Made by a program: the position numbers and the translations under genes
Assembly: GCA_963675935.2 (NCBI GenBank)
Contig: OY780964.2
Coordinates: 1,178,001 to 1,242,000 of the forward strand
Length of the DNA stretch: 64,000 nucleotides
Direction: 5' to 3'
DNA from: G963675935 sp963675935
GTDB lineage: Bacteria; Planctomycetota; Planctomycetia; Pirellulales; Thermoguttaceae
Notes under the pieces: generated by a model
Seen by the model: only the letters and a program-made list of their open reading frames with translations
Databases searched by the model: none
Told to the model about the DNA's origin: nothing
Shown here: piece after piece, positions 41,781 through 50,929 of the stretch
How the letters are laid out: each line of letters starts with the position of its first letter
How positions within the stretch are numbered: the first letter of the stretch is position 1

Positions 41781-42226
41781 TTGGCTTAAAGATCGACCAA
41801 GCAAAAGGACTGTTCTTTGATTCACCGAAGGTAATGCAGTCGGTGGATAAAGCCACTCGCCAAGTGTTGAGTAAATTCGGTGCCTACGTGCGGCAGGCTG
41901 CCCGGTCGAGCATCCGGAAGCGTAAGAAATCTTCCGAACCAGGGAGCCCCCCGAGTTCGCACACCGGCCTGTTGAAGAGGTTTATCTATTTCAATTACGA
42001 CCCAGCGGCGCAGAGCGTGGTCATTGGGCCGGTGCGGTTGGATTCCAAAGAAGGAACAGCCCCGGAAATCACGGAATACGGCGGCACGTCAAAAATCATA
42101 AGGAAGCGGCGAGGCAAGAAGACTGTCGTGAGCGCCGAATACCCGGCCCGACCGTTTATGAGACCGGCATTTCAACGAGAACTTCCGAAGTTGCCCGCCA
42201 TGTGGGCCAACAGCATAAAACCATAG
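41777..42226 (+). CDS. HK97 gp10-like tail completion protein
   Basis: A 149-residue basic protein. The first half has VDKATRQVLSKFGAYVRQAA RSSIRKRKK, followed by a Pro/Gly loop and GLLKRFIYFNYDPAAQSVVI. The C-terminal YPARPFMRPAFQREL is the recognisable end of gp10/minor-tail-Z-type proteins (RPFMxPA). Such proteins act at the head-tail interface. The start uses the ATGA overlap; a longer upstream frame is a shadow. Confidence 0.85.
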   Translation: MIGLKIDQAKGLFFDSPKVMQSVDKATRQVLSKFGAYVRQAARSSIRKRKKSSEPGSPPSSHTGLLKRFIYFNYDPAAQSVVIGPVRLDSKEGTAPEITEYGGTSKIIRKRRGKKTVVSAEYPARPFMRPAFQRELPKLPAMWANSIKP

Positions 42227-42241
42227 AGAAGGAACCAAACC

Positions 42242-42658
42242 ATGAAGATGGGATTCGAGGGCTTGATCTACTACGGCGTTAAAGGCTCGACCGCCTCGAC
42301 GCTCATCAACAACCGCGTCGATGTTTCATTCGACACCGATCCGCAAATGGCTTCAACGACGGTGGCTGGTGCAGGAACGGCCCCGCCGATTGAGTCGGAA
42401 GACGTTTGCACGGTCAAGTGGTCCTCCACTCTGAAAATGAAGAACGACACGACCGACACCGTTTTGACCGCATTACGCACGGCGGCGGCAGCGGGCAATC
42501 AAGTTGCGATCCGGATGAAGGACCATTCCGCTGGAAAGGGCTATGACGGCGATTGCAACGTCAAGGAATCTTACGGCGGAACGCTCAACGGCGAGCAGAC
42601 GTTCGATTTCACATTTACCCCGAACAACAAGCTGCGTGCTCCGCAGTTGTATGTCTGA
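42242..42658 (+). CDS. major tail tube protein
   Basis: A 138-residue protein with a repeated beta layout: GFEGLIYYGVKGSTASTLIN, then DVSFDTDPQMASTT and CTVKWSSTLKMKNDTTD, ending GGTLNGEQTFDFTFTPNNK. Size, sequence style and position directly before a tail protein and the G/GT chaperone fit a major tail protein of a siphovirus. AAGGAACC lies 7 bases before the start. Confidence 0.82.
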   Translation: MKMGFEGLIYYGVKGSTASTLINNRVDVSFDTDPQMASTTVAGAGTAPPIESEDVCTVKWSSTLKMKNDTTDTVLTALRTAAAAGNQVAIRMKDHSAGKGYDGDCNVKESYGGTLNGEQTFDFTFTPNNKLRAPQLYV

Positions 42659-42678
42659 TAGAAAGGCGGTTATGAACT

Positions 42679-43281
42679 ATGCCGACAGGAACGCTTGCGA
42701 TTGTCAGTAGCATCGGCGGCAAGACGCTGCAAAAGACCATATCCGAGACTTACGACCATCCCAACAACTACGAGGACATTCCTTTAGCTGCTGGGCAAAC
42801 GGCGACAGCTTGGGTCAAAACCGATGCGGACACGGCGGCTTGTAATCTCACAACCGGGCACGGCTACACGACCGGCAAAGCCGACGTGTATTGGACCGGC
42901 GGGATGCGGCACGACGTGGATATGACCGTTTCAACCAACGCCTTGACCCTGGAAGGCGGGACGGGCACCGATTTCCCAGAGACAGCCGCCACCGGCGTCA
43001 TCGTCTGCAAAGTCCAGCAGATCAACACTGCGATTGACGGCGACAACGTGCAGATTCTCACCATCAATTCGACGAAGCGGGGCAGCGTCTATTTCGAGGA
43101 TGTCTCTGGCGGCAGCGTCAAGCAAATCGAGCTTGTCGGCGAATCGCCCTACACCTACACACATAGCAGCGGTGAAACCAGCCCGCTGACGGGCAACCCG
43201 ATTACCGTCTGTTATGCCTCCAATGGGACGACGACAGCCGCCGTCCTGGACATATTGGTGGGAGAGGATAGCACACCTTGA
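42679..43281 (+). CDS. phage tail protein, beta-rich, unknown
   Basis: A 200-residue protein (MPTGTLAIVSSIGGKTLQKT). It is Thr/Ser/Gly-rich with no membrane segment. Patterns such as AGQTATAWVKTDADTAACNL and the C-terminal ITVCYASNGTTTAAVLDILV suggest beta-sandwich modules. It may be a second tube or decoration protein. Its stop overlaps the start of the next gene by four bases. Confidence 0.75.
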   Translation: MPTGTLAIVSSIGGKTLQKTISETYDHPNNYEDIPLAAGQTATAWVKTDADTAACNLTTGHGYTTGKADVYWTGGMRHDVDMTVSTNALTLEGGTGTDFPETAATGVIVCKVQQINTAIDGDNVQILTINSTKRGSVYFEDVSGGSVKQIELVGESPYTYTHSSGETSPLTGNPITVCYASNGTTTAAVLDILVGEDSTP

Positions 43282-43757
43282 GTAAATTCACTGATGCCCG
43301 TGGCCGGGATTGGGTCATTGTCGTGACGGTCGGCACCATCAAGAAGGTGCGAGAGCATTTAAGTCTTGACCTTGCCGACCTTTCTCAGGCGACAATGGAC
43401 CGTCTCGCTACCGACCCATGCTTGCTTGTCGATACGCTTTGGCTAATCGTGGAAGCCGACGCTACACAGCGGAAAGTATCGCAAGAGGGTTTCGCCGAAG
43501 GACTCGTGGGCGACCCGATTGATTTGGCGGTTTCGGCGTTGCTGGGGGCATTGGTCGATTTTTTCCCCGAACGGAGGAGATGCCTCCTCCGCGAAACGAT
43601 GAAGGCGATGGACGAAGCCCGAACGACGGGGGAGAAGATGGTCATGGACAAACTGGCGGACCCACAGTTGAAGGAGCGACTGACGAAGCTGATGGAAAGC
43701 CGAATGGACGCCGAAATCGAAAAGGCATTGACGCAGTTGAACTCGCCTACGAGTTAG
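43278..43757 (+). CDS. tail assembly chaperone, gpG-like
   Basis: A 159-residue protein starting at TTG (MSKFTDARGRDWVIVVTVGT). It is mostly helical with a long charged C-terminal helix (KLADPQLKERLTKLMESRMD, AEIEKALTQ). Position between the tail tube and the tape measure, plus an open -1 frame that continues beyond its stop, identify it as the lambda G equivalent. These chaperones coat the tape measure protein during tail assembly. Confidence 0.82.
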   Translation: MSKFTDARGRDWVIVVTVGTIKKVREHLSLDLADLSQATMDRLATDPCLLVDTLWLIVEADATQRKVSQEGFAEGLVGDPIDLAVSALLGALVDFFPERRRCLLRETMKAMDEARTTGEKMVMDKLADPQLKERLTKLMESRMDAEIEKALTQLNSPTS

Positions 43758-44014
43758 CCGGTGCTGTCGGAATCGACCCGGACGGAAAGACGTTGGCGGA
43801 GTTGTGGCGGATGGCGAGAGGGGCGTGGGATCGAACGTCGCTTATAGCCTCCATCATTGCGGAATCGAACCGCGACCCGAAAATCAATCCCGTGCCATAC
43901 GGTCCATCCTATTTTAATCGGTTTCGCAGAAAAGAATGCAACGTGGAAGATGATGGCAGATTGGCGTACAACCCAGCCGTGTTGCAGGCGATTGGGAGCA
44001 TTTCGATTCTGTAG
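43721..44014 (+). pseudogene. T extension of the gpGT frameshift product, interrupted by IS
   Basis: A -1 slip near GAAAAG (43719-43724, in AEIEK) joins gpG to KGIDAVELAYELAGAVGIDP DGKTLAELWRMA. The T frame then reads AYNPAVLQAI and meets the ISKra4-like element, which adds GSISIL and a stop. Removing the element and one 9-bp target copy restores QAIQDKHR and a stop at 45577-45579, four bases before the tape measure start. The slippery site is not a textbook heptamer, so the exact slip point is uncertain. Confidence 0.75.
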
Positions 44015-45552
44015 GAGGAAAATGATCTAGCAAAATACCTTCGAGTCGTCGATAAGGGCGGTTCTATTTCACCAATCTGGCGGAAAGGAGTTCCACCATG
44101 CCCTATGTCACGAACGACGGCTCGAAGGCGGTCCAGAGGATAGCAGAAATTGAGCGGCAGTTGCAAGAGGCAAAAGCGGAGTTCGAGCGATGGCTGGCGA
44201 AGGGAATCGCGCCGACCAGTGCCGCCGAGTTGGCACAGCGGGAGCGGGAGGGAAAGGGTTTGACCGACCGGCTCCAGGTGTTGGCCACCGCGTTGGAACT
44301 GCAACGGGCCTTGGCCAGCCCGGCGTTGCACGCGCAGGAGCGGGCGCTGGCCAAAGCCTCGCTCAAAAAGATGAAAGACTTCGGCTATCGGTCGGTGACG
44401 GTGCAGTTTCTGGGCGGGATGGAGGTGGAGGTGATGGTTCGCTACTGGTGTCGCAGCCAACCCCGTGCCGACAAGGGGAAAGGGAGTTATTTTGGCCTGA
44501 CGCTGTTGGGGGTATGTGACCGCACCACGCCCGCGCTGGCCAGTGAAGTGGCCCAACTTGCCGCGGCATTGAGTTCCTTCGAGGATGCCCAAGCGCGGCT
44601 GCGGCAGATGGGCGTGGACATGTCGATCCGGCGGATCGCCAATGTGGCATACCATTTTGCCCAGCGGGCGCGGAGCCGTCAGGCCGTGGACGGCATGGGC
44701 ATCGAGGGCTCGCTGGCCGGGCGGCGTGTGGTGATTTCCACCGACGGCGGCCGGCTTCGCGTTCGCAAGAACAAGCGGGGCAAGCGGACTAAAAAGTGGC
44801 GATCGCGTTACCGCACCGATTGGCGCGAGCCCAAGTTGTTGGTGATCTACGCGGTGGACGAAACAGGGCGGATCGCTCAAGAGTTCGCGCCGGTGATCGA
44901 CGGCACGCTCCAGGGCCCCGACGAAGTGTTTCGGCTGATGGAATTCTATCTCCGCCAGTTGCACATCGACCAAGCGAAAGAAGTCTTGTTCATTGCCGAC
45001 GGGGCGAAGTGGATTTGGTTGCGAGTCGCACAATTGTGGAAGCGTCTGGGATTGGCGGGCGTCGTGCGTTGCCGGGAGTTGGTGGATTTCTACCACGTCG
45101 TCGAGCACGTCTATGCCCTGGCCGCCTTGAACACGTCGTGGCGGGTCCGCGAGCGGAAGCGTTGGGCGACGCGACAACGGCGTCGCTTGTGGCGTGGAGA
45201 ACTGAAGGCGTTCACCGAAGAAGTCGAGCGACTCTGCGAGGGGAAGCGTGGCAAGGGCTGGAGTCGCGAACGGGACTACCTCCTGCGCAACGCTCGTGCC
45301 GGGCGTCTGGATTATGCCAAGGCGCGTCGCGCGAAGATGCCGATGGGCAGCGGCTCGATGGAGAGCGCGGTCCGTCGGGTCATCAACTTGCGGTTGAAGG
45401 GGCCAGGCATCTTCTGGCACGAGGAGCACGCCGAACAGATGCTCATGTTGCGTGCCTATTACAAGTCGAAACACTGGCAAGTCCTGACAAACAAAGCCTT
45501 TGCAACACCACTGGCCAATGCCGCATAACTCCTACAAAGACGCAATGCTCCC
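43994..45552 (+). mobile_element. ISKra4-like insertion sequence with 9-bp target duplication
   Basis: The ends GGGAGCATTTCGATTCTGTA and, as reverse complement, GGGAGCATTGCGTCTTTGTA are terminal inverted repeats. The 9-bp sequence CAGGCGATT is repeated directly on both sides (43985-43993 and 45553-45561). The element is complete, 1559 bp, with one transposase gene, and interrupts the end of the gpGT frame. Confidence 0.92.
44098..45528 (+). CDS. ISKra4-like DDE transposase
   Basis: A 476-residue transposase. The N-terminus is a coiled coil (RIAEIERQLQEAKAEFERWL). The catalytic part has VVISTDGGRLRVRKNKR (first Asp), EVLFIADGAKWIWLRVAQLW (second Asp) and MGSGSMESAVRRVINLRLKG (Glu in the C-terminal block). 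This pattern fits the ISKra4 family, as does the 9-bp duplication. AAAGGAG lies 9 bases before the start. The gene is intact and could be active. Confidence 0.85.
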   Translation: MPYVTNDGSKAVQRIAEIERQLQEAKAEFERWLAKGIAPTSAAELAQREREGKGLTDRLQVLATALELQRALASPALHAQERALAKASLKKMKDFGYRSVTVQFLGGMEVEVMVRYWCRSQPRADKGKGSYFGLTLLGVCDRTTPALASEVAQLAAALSSFEDAQARLRQMGVDMSIRRIANVAYHFAQRARSRQAVDGMGIEGSLAGRRVVISTDGGRLRVRKNKRGKRTKKWRSRYRTDWREPKLLVIYAVDETGRIAQEFAPVIDGTLQGPDEVFRLMEFYLRQLHIDQAKEVLFIADGAKWIWLRVAQLWKRLGLAGVVRCRELVDFYHVVEHVYALAALNTSWRVRERKRWATRQRRRLWRGELKAFTEEVERLCEGKRGKGWSRERDYLLRNARAGRLDYAKARRAKMPMGSGSMESAVRRVINLRLKGPGIFWHEEHAEQMLMLRAYYKSKHWQVLTNKAFATPLANAA

Positions 45553-45582
45553 CAGGCGATTCAGGATAAGCATAGGTGAAGT

Positions 45583-47634
45583 ATGGGCAGCGACATCCGA
45601 GCAGGCCGTGCCTTTGTCGAGGTTTATGCCGATGACTCCAAATTGCGGCGAGGACTGGCCAACGCAAGCCGCCAGCTAAAGCAATTCGGCGAGGATGTAT
45701 CTTCTCTCGGCACCAAATTCATGGCTCTCGGTGCTGGCATTGTTTCTCCGCTTCTCGCGGCCACCAAGCAGTTTATGTCCATCGGTTCCCAGTTGGTCGA
45801 TATGTCGGCCCGCACGGGCATGACGACCAACGCTTTGAGCGAACTTGGATACGCGGCAGGACAAACCGGGGCGGGCATCGAGGAAGTTGAAAAGTCGGTT
45901 CGCAAGATGCAAAAGACCATCGCCGAGGCAGCAACCGGTGGAAAGGCATACGTTGATGCGTTGAGGGCCGTTGGGCTGAAATACAGCGACTTGAAGGGGA
46001 AATCGCCGGAAGACCAGTTTATGGCGATTGCGGAAGGCATCAACAAGATCAAAGACCCGACGATGAAGGCCGCTGCCGCCGTGGAAATCTTCGGTCGCAG
46101 CGGGACGATGCTCGTCCCAATGCTCAGCGACATAAAAGAGTTGCGGGCCGAGGCCGTTCGACTTGGATTGTCGATGGGCAAGGAACAAGCGGAAGCGGCC
46201 GACGCACTCGGGGATGCTTGGGACAGGCTCGTTGCTTCCGCCAAGTCAATCTCCGTCGCCATCGGGAGTGCTTTGGCTGATAATCTAACCAAGACCACCA
46301 ACGATATAGTTGCTGGCATCGCGTCGATTCGGAAGTGGATCAACGCGAACGGCGAATTGTTAAACACCATCTTGAAATTGGGAGCGGCGGCAGTCGGAAT
46401 CGGTGCTTCCCTCTTCGCTCTTGGCAAGGCTTACACGATTCTTGCAGCTTCCATCAACGCCGCCAAGATTGCAATGGCTGCCTTCTCCGCCCATCCCGTC
46501 GTTGCGGCGACCGCGATTGCCAGCGTCGTGGCTCTTGGGTTGGCTTGGCGAGCGGCGAAACAAGAGAAGGACCGATATGAGGGGAATGTTCAGCGAGGTA
46601 AGGCGTTGGGTGTTCCGGTTAGGGCGTTCGAGAAAGGCTTGCAGGGCGGCAGCTTGACCGATACCGGCAAAGCTGTTGCGGATATGCAGAAGAATCGGGA
46701 CCGAATTGCGGCGGAAATCGAAACTCTAAATAATATGCAACACCCTGGATTCTTTTCCTCGGTGTCGGCTATGCAGAAATATACTGGGCGGAAGGATGTG
46801 ATTAAAGAGAGAGAGCTTGAATTAAAGCAGGCCGATCTATTATTGAACCGCTACAAGGAAATGCGAAACGTCAACGCCTTACAACTTGGCGCTCGTGAAG
46901 GCTTGGCTTCTCTTGTCAATAAATCCGCCAACGGCATTCAAGCTGGTAAGAACACCGCCTTAAACATTTTGGCCGGTATGAAATCCGTATTCGCGGGTGC
47001 GAAATCAAAGGCCGGTGTCTTGTCGCCCCTTATGGATGCCATCAACGGCGGCTTGAAGAATTTGCCACTCCAAGAAGAGTTGATGCGACTCAATGCGGAA
47101 GCGATAGCGAATCCCCAGAAACGGGACGAGGCTTTGGCCAATCTCGAATATGACAAGAAGGCGATGGACGCCGGTTTGTCGGGCCAGTCTGTCGCGCTGG
47201 TTGAGGAAGCAAGGCAGAAGACAATCGCGGCGATTCGTGAAAGATACGCCAAGGAAATGAAGGACAAGGAGGAGGATATTGCCTATCAAACCGCCGAAGC
47301 CAAAATCATGGCGACGAAAGAAGGCATCGAACAGGAAAAGGCATTGTTAGAATTGCGGCAGCGAAAGGAGAAAGAGGACGCCGTAAAGGCGGGGATGGAC
47401 CCGGCGTTGTTGGAGCAGAAGTTTTCCTATGAACGGATGGCCCTTCAAGGCAAGTCGGCAACTCGTGCCTTCGGAACCTTCTCCGCATCGCAAGCGGCAG
47501 AATACGGTGCAACAGGGCGGGACCGAGCCGTGAAAGCAGCAGAAAAGCAGCTTGCAAAACAGAACGACCTTTGCCGCATCAGCGAGAAGATGCTTGATGA
47601 ATTGAAACGAATGAACATGGAGATGGCGATATGA
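45583..47634 (+). CDS. phage tape measure protein
   Basis: A 683-residue protein that would set tail length and occupy the tail lumen. The N-terminus has GRAFVEVYADDSKLRRGLAN ASRQLKQFGEDV, then the TP901-type region FMSIGSQLVDMSARTGMTTN ALSELGYAA and FGRSGTMLVPML. Two hydrophobic stretches follow (residues about 270-325, AAAVGIGASLFALGKAYTIL and VVAATAIASVVALGLAW). The C-terminal half is charged coiled coil. Compared with typical tape measures it predicts a short tail. The stop overlaps the next gene (ATGA). Confidence 0.92.
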   Translation: MGSDIRAGRAFVEVYADDSKLRRGLANASRQLKQFGEDVSSLGTKFMALGAGIVSPLLAATKQFMSIGSQLVDMSARTGMTTNALSELGYAAGQTGAGIEEVEKSVRKMQKTIAEAATGGKAYVDALRAVGLKYSDLKGKSPEDQFMAIAEGINKIKDPTMKAAAAVEIFGRSGTMLVPMLSDIKELRAEAVRLGLSMGKEQAEAADALGDAWDRLVASAKSISVAIGSALADNLTKTTNDIVAGIASIRKWINANGELLNTILKLGAAAVGIGASLFALGKAYTILAASINAAKIAMAAFSAHPVVAATAIASVVALGLAWRAAKQEKDRYEGNVQRGKALGVPVRAFEKGLQGGSLTDTGKAVADMQKNRDRIAAEIETLNNMQHPGFFSSVSAMQKYTGRKDVIKERELELKQADLLLNRYKEMRNVNALQLGAREGLASLVNKSANGIQAGKNTALNILAGMKSVFAGAKSKAGVLSPLMDAINGGLKNLPLQEELMRLNAEAIANPQKRDEALANLEYDKKAMDAGLSGQSVALVEEARQKTIAAIRERYAKEMKDKEEDIAYQTAEAKIMATKEGIEQEKALLELRQRKEKEDAVKAGMDPALLEQKFSYERMALQGKSATRAFGTFSASQAAEYGATGRDRAVKAAEKQLAKQNDLCRISEKMLDELKRMNMEMAI

Positions 47635-48409
47635 TAACCTGGGGCGAACGGCCTGGAACTGCGAAGGTATCGAAAGATTCGGCCACGTTGAGCTATGTGT
47701 TAAGCGGCGTCACCGATCGCACTATCGCCTATGCCTTGGCTGCCGGTTATTCATCCGTCCTGTTCGGCGGTCTCTTTCGCTCCGACGTTCAAGTTAATCA
47801 AATCGGCCCCGATCTATTTCATTGCGACATCAGTTATGGCCCTGCCGCCAAGAAGGAACCCGAAGTAGGCGATTGGACGTGGAACTTTGACACGACGGGA
47901 GCTACGAAACACATCACGCACGGCATCGCACACGTGGCCACCTATCCGACGACGGGTGCGCCGTATGACCACAAAGGACTAATCGGCGTTTCATCGGATG
48001 GCGTTGAAGGCGTCGATGTGCCCGACAAGGCTTTCAAGTGGAGCGAAACGCATCAGCTTTTACTCGCCGATTATGGATTCACTTATAGCACGATTCTCGG
48101 CCAATACACCGGCCAGAAGAATACCGCGACATTCCGTGGATTTCCCGCCGGGACCGTCCGGTTTGATGGTTCGAGTGGAGGGCAATCGAGCAAAGACCCC
48201 ATCATTGCGGAATACAACTATAACTTCGCTGTTTCTCCGGATGAAACAGGGCTGACGATTGGCGCAATCACGGGCATAGCGAAAACAGGATGGGATTACC
48301 TTTGGGTCCGCTGTGCTGAAAAGACCGACAGCACGTTGAAAACGACGACGCTCACCCCGGTGCAGGTCGAGGTGGAAAAGGTAATGAACTCATTCGACTT
48401 CGCACTTCT
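47631..48409 (+). pseudogene. phage tail-tip protein, last residues displaced by IS66
   Basis: This encodes the first 260 residues or so of a 265-residue protein directly after the tape measure gene (MITWGERPGTAKVSKDSATL). Beta-rich sequence (ITHGIAHVATYPTTGAPYDH KG) and position suggest a distal tail or baseplate hub protein. IS66 element 2 enters at FDFALL. Removing it with one 8-bp target copy gives FDFALLGIGTS and a stop at 50928-50930. The present open frame instead runs to 48854 with non-phage residues. Losing five residues may leave some function. Confidence 0.82.
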
Positions 48410-48462
48410 GTGTCCGTTCCGCGAACCGCAGGGGGTGGAAATGGATGGCGGGGGGCGGGCGG

Positions 48463-50085
48463 CTATTGCGGCGGGGAGGACTCGGTTGCGGCGGCTTGCT
48501 TCCAAACGTCCGGCAGGAAATGGTCCAATTCCTCCGTCGGAGCGAAAGGAAGCCGGGCAAATAAGCCGGTCAGGTATCGCTGAGGATCGAGACCATGCCG
48601 CTCGGCGCTGGCGATCAAGGAATACAAGAGCGCGGTGGTCTCGCCCGCTCGGTCATTGCCCGCGAAAAGCCAATTCTTCCGGCCGATGGCCACACGCTTC
48701 ATTGCCCGCTCGGCCGCGTTGTTGTCGATCGCCAAGAAGCCCTCGGTGGTGTAGACGCACAGGGCATTCCACTGGTTCAATGCGTACCCGATCGCTTGGC
48801 CCATCGCGCTGCGAGGCAAAACATTTTGCTGCTCGGCGTCAAGCCATGTTTTGATCCGCGCGAGGATCGGCACGCTCTTCGCTTGGCGCAGTTCGCGCCG
48901 CGCGTCGTCGCCCAGTTCCTTTGCTTCGTCCTCGACGGCGTACAACTCACGCACCATCGCGAGCATCTCGGCGGCGCGGCGGCCATCGGTCTCCTTCGCC
49001 TCGAAGAACTTGCGACGCGCATGCGCCCAGCAGGCAACCTCGACGACATGGCCTGTGTGATAAATCCCGTCGTAACCGCCGTAGGCGTCGGCCTGCAAAA
49101 ATCCCTTGAAATCGCGGAGCCAATCGGCCGGGCCTGCCCGCGAGCGGTTCGGCGTGTAGTCGTAGACGATGTACGGATTCGCCGCGTCGCCGAGGTAGCC
49201 CCAAAGCCGACCCTTGCGACACTTTCCCTCGCCAGGCGATTGGATCGGCACCGGCGTGTCGTCGGTGTGAATGTTTCGCGATTGGAGAATTCGCTCGATC
49301 ATCCGCGACACCAACGGCCGAGCCAACTCCCCGGCGGCCTGCATCCACGCGCACATTGTGCTCCGGGCGATCTGAATGTTCTGCCGCGCGAAGATGTTTT
49401 CCAAGCGATAGAGCGGAAGATGGTCGCCCAGCTTGCTCACCGCCACGTAGGCCAACAAGCCCGGCCCCGGCAAACCCTTGTCGATCGGCTGCGCGGGCTT
49501 CGCCGCGGCAACGATTTGCGGATTGTAGCCGTCGTGTTCGCATCGGCGGCAGCCGTATTTGTGGCGAATGTGCCGCAATACCTTGAACGACGCCGGCAGG
49601 TATTCGAGTTGCTCGCTCACTTCCTGGCCGATCCGCTCACGCAGTTCGCCGCAGATCGGGCACGCCTTCTCGGCGTCGGCCAAGTCGTGCTCGATGTCGA
49701 TCCGCGGCAGATGATCCGGCAGCGGGCGACGGCCGTGCTTGTGCCGCTTCGCCACACGACGGGTCGAAAGTTCTTCGCCCGATTCCTCGGCGACGCTCGC
49801 TCTGTCCAGCGGCATATCGTCGATCTTCAGCCCGAACAAAAGCAGTTGTCGCGGATCGAACCGCTCATTGCGCGGGCCGTACATCCGCCGCAGGAAATAA
49901 ACCGTTACTTCCCGCGTCGTCTTCGCCACCGCTTCGTTCACCGCCGCTTGAACCGCCTCGTCAACGGCCGTTTGAATCTCGGCTTCCACGGCCGCTTGAA
50001 TCTCGGCATCACGCCGCGCGTAATGCTCGACAAGCATGTCTTTCAAGAGCGTGGGATCGTCGGGAAGCTGGTCGATGGCAAGCAT
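48463..50085 (-). CDS. tnpC: IS66 TnpC transposase
   Basis: A 540-residue full-length transposase starting MLAIDQLPDDPTLLKDMLVE. It has a coiled coil, the zinc-binding pair CPICGELRERIGQEVSEQLE and YGCRRCEHDG, and LLAYVAVSKLGDHLPLYRLE. The catalytic part contains IHTDDTPVPI (first Asp), LQADAYGGYDGIYHTGHVVE with CWAHARRKFFEA, and the C-terminal LAIDNNAAERAMKRVAIGRK carrying the Glu. Confidence 0.95.
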   Translation of the reverse strand: MLAIDQLPDDPTLLKDMLVEHYARRDAEIQAAVEAEIQTAVDEAVQAAVNEAVAKTTREVTVYFLRRMYGPRNERFDPRQLLLFGLKIDDMPLDRASVAEESGEELSTRRVAKRHKHGRRPLPDHLPRIDIEHDLADAEKACPICGELRERIGQEVSEQLEYLPASFKVLRHIRHKYGCRRCEHDGYNPQIVAAAKPAQPIDKGLPGPGLLAYVAVSKLGDHLPLYRLENIFARQNIQIARSTMCAWMQAAGELARPLVSRMIERILQSRNIHTDDTPVPIQSPGEGKCRKGRLWGYLGDAANPYIVYDYTPNRSRAGPADWLRDFKGFLQADAYGGYDGIYHTGHVVEVACWAHARRKFFEAKETDGRRAAEMLAMVRELYAVEDEAKELGDDARRELRQAKSVPILARIKTWLDAEQQNVLPRSAMGQAIGYALNQWNALCVYTTEGFLAIDNNAAERAMKRVAIGRKNWLFAGNDRAGETTALLYSLIASAERHGLDPQRYLTGLFARLPFAPTEELDHFLPDVWKQAAATESSPPQ

Positions 50086-50143
50086 GGCGATTGGTATAAC
50101 ATAGATCGGCCGATCGCGCAAGTGGAGTTGGAAATTATTTGTG

Positions 50144-50479
50144 CTATCCCGCGCGACGCGCGGCGACTTCCAATCCGTCGAGCAGTCGCAGAAGCTGCGC
50201 GGCATCGACGGCGATCGAGCGTTCGTCGCTTTGGGGAAAGCGAAACGTGCCGCGTTCGAGCCGCTTGTAGTAGATGGTCAGGCCGTCGCCGTCCCACCAC
50301 AGAATCTTCACTCGCTCGCTGGAACGATTGCGAAAGACGAAGACATTGCCGCCAAGCGGATCGTGGCCGAGAAACGATCGCACCACTTCGGCCAGGCCGT
50401 CGAAGCTCTTGCGCATATCGACCGGCGTGGTGGCGATCCAGACTTGCCCACCGCGCATGCCGTGAGTTGCCCCGATCAT
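50144..50479 (-). CDS. tnpB: IS66 TnpB accessory protein
   Basis: A 111-residue protein with the family signature VWIATTPVDMRKSFDGLAEV, then NVFVFRNRSSERVKILWWDG DGLTIYYKRLERGTF. It overlaps the end of tnpA by four bases and lies 58 bases ahead of tnpC. Confidence 0.95.
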   Translation of the reverse strand: MIGATHGMRGGQVWIATTPVDMRKSFDGLAEVVRSFLGHDPLGGNVFVFRNRSSERVKILWWDGDGLTIYYKRLERGTFRFPQSDERSIAVDAAQLLRLLDGLEVAARRAG

Positions 50480-50817
50480 GGCTGGCCCTCATTCGCCTCA
50501 AGGGCGTGGACGAGAGTGGCGAGGCGATCGACCGGAAACGATTCGCTCAAGCGGAGCGATCGGCCGCCGCGCAGTTCGAGCGTGATGCAGGCCGCCGCGT
50601 GAACCTCGCCGAGAACCAACGGGACAAAGGCTGGCTGCTTGCGAGTGCATCGCTTGGGGCCGCGCTCTTGGATCGTTCGCCGCCAGAAGTAGAATGCGGA
50701 TTCGTGGAGTCTTTCTCGGTGACAGAACTGCCGGACAGTCAGCCCACTCTTCGCGTGTCTTGCCACAATCTGCCGCCAGACCTTCTCGCGGTTAGGGTCT
50801 CGAATCGTATTGGCCAT
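50476..50817 (-). CDS. tnpA: IS66 TnpA accessory protein
   Basis: A 113-residue protein. The N-terminal helix-turn-helix is KSGLTVRQFCHRERLHESAF YFWRR; the C-terminal block ITLELRGGRSLRLSESFPVD is typical of IS66 TnpA. First gene of the element's operon, 86 bases from the terminal repeat. Confidence 0.92.
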   Translation of the reverse strand: MANTIRDPNREKVWRQIVARHAKSGLTVRQFCHRERLHESAFYFWRRTIQERGPKRCTRKQPAFVPLVLGEVHAAACITLELRGGRSLRLSESFPVDRLATLVHALEANEGQP

Positions 50818-50929
50818 CGCTGGTCTCCTGGATGTAAGTTGCGATGGCCCGATCTTGACAGATCACTCGGCAAGAATGAAGATGGAGTTCGCCGAACGGA
50901 CACGCACTTCTTGGAATTGGAACGTCGTA

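Larger units (their letters stand above)
48410..50903 (-). mobile_element. IS66-family element 2, complete, with 8-bp target duplication
   Basis: The ends are GTGTCCGTTCCGCGAAC and, inverted, GTGTCCGTTCGGCGAAC. GCACTTCT is duplicated on both sides (48402-48409 and 50904-50911); 8 bp is the IS66 standard. The element is 2494 bp with intact tnpA, tnpB and tnpC, so it looks recent and possibly active. Confidence 0.95.

Noticed and set aside
43909..45480. 523-residue minus-strand frame opposite the ISKra4-like transposase
   Set aside because: It is complementary to a clear transposase and is Pro/Leu/His-rich with no family features.
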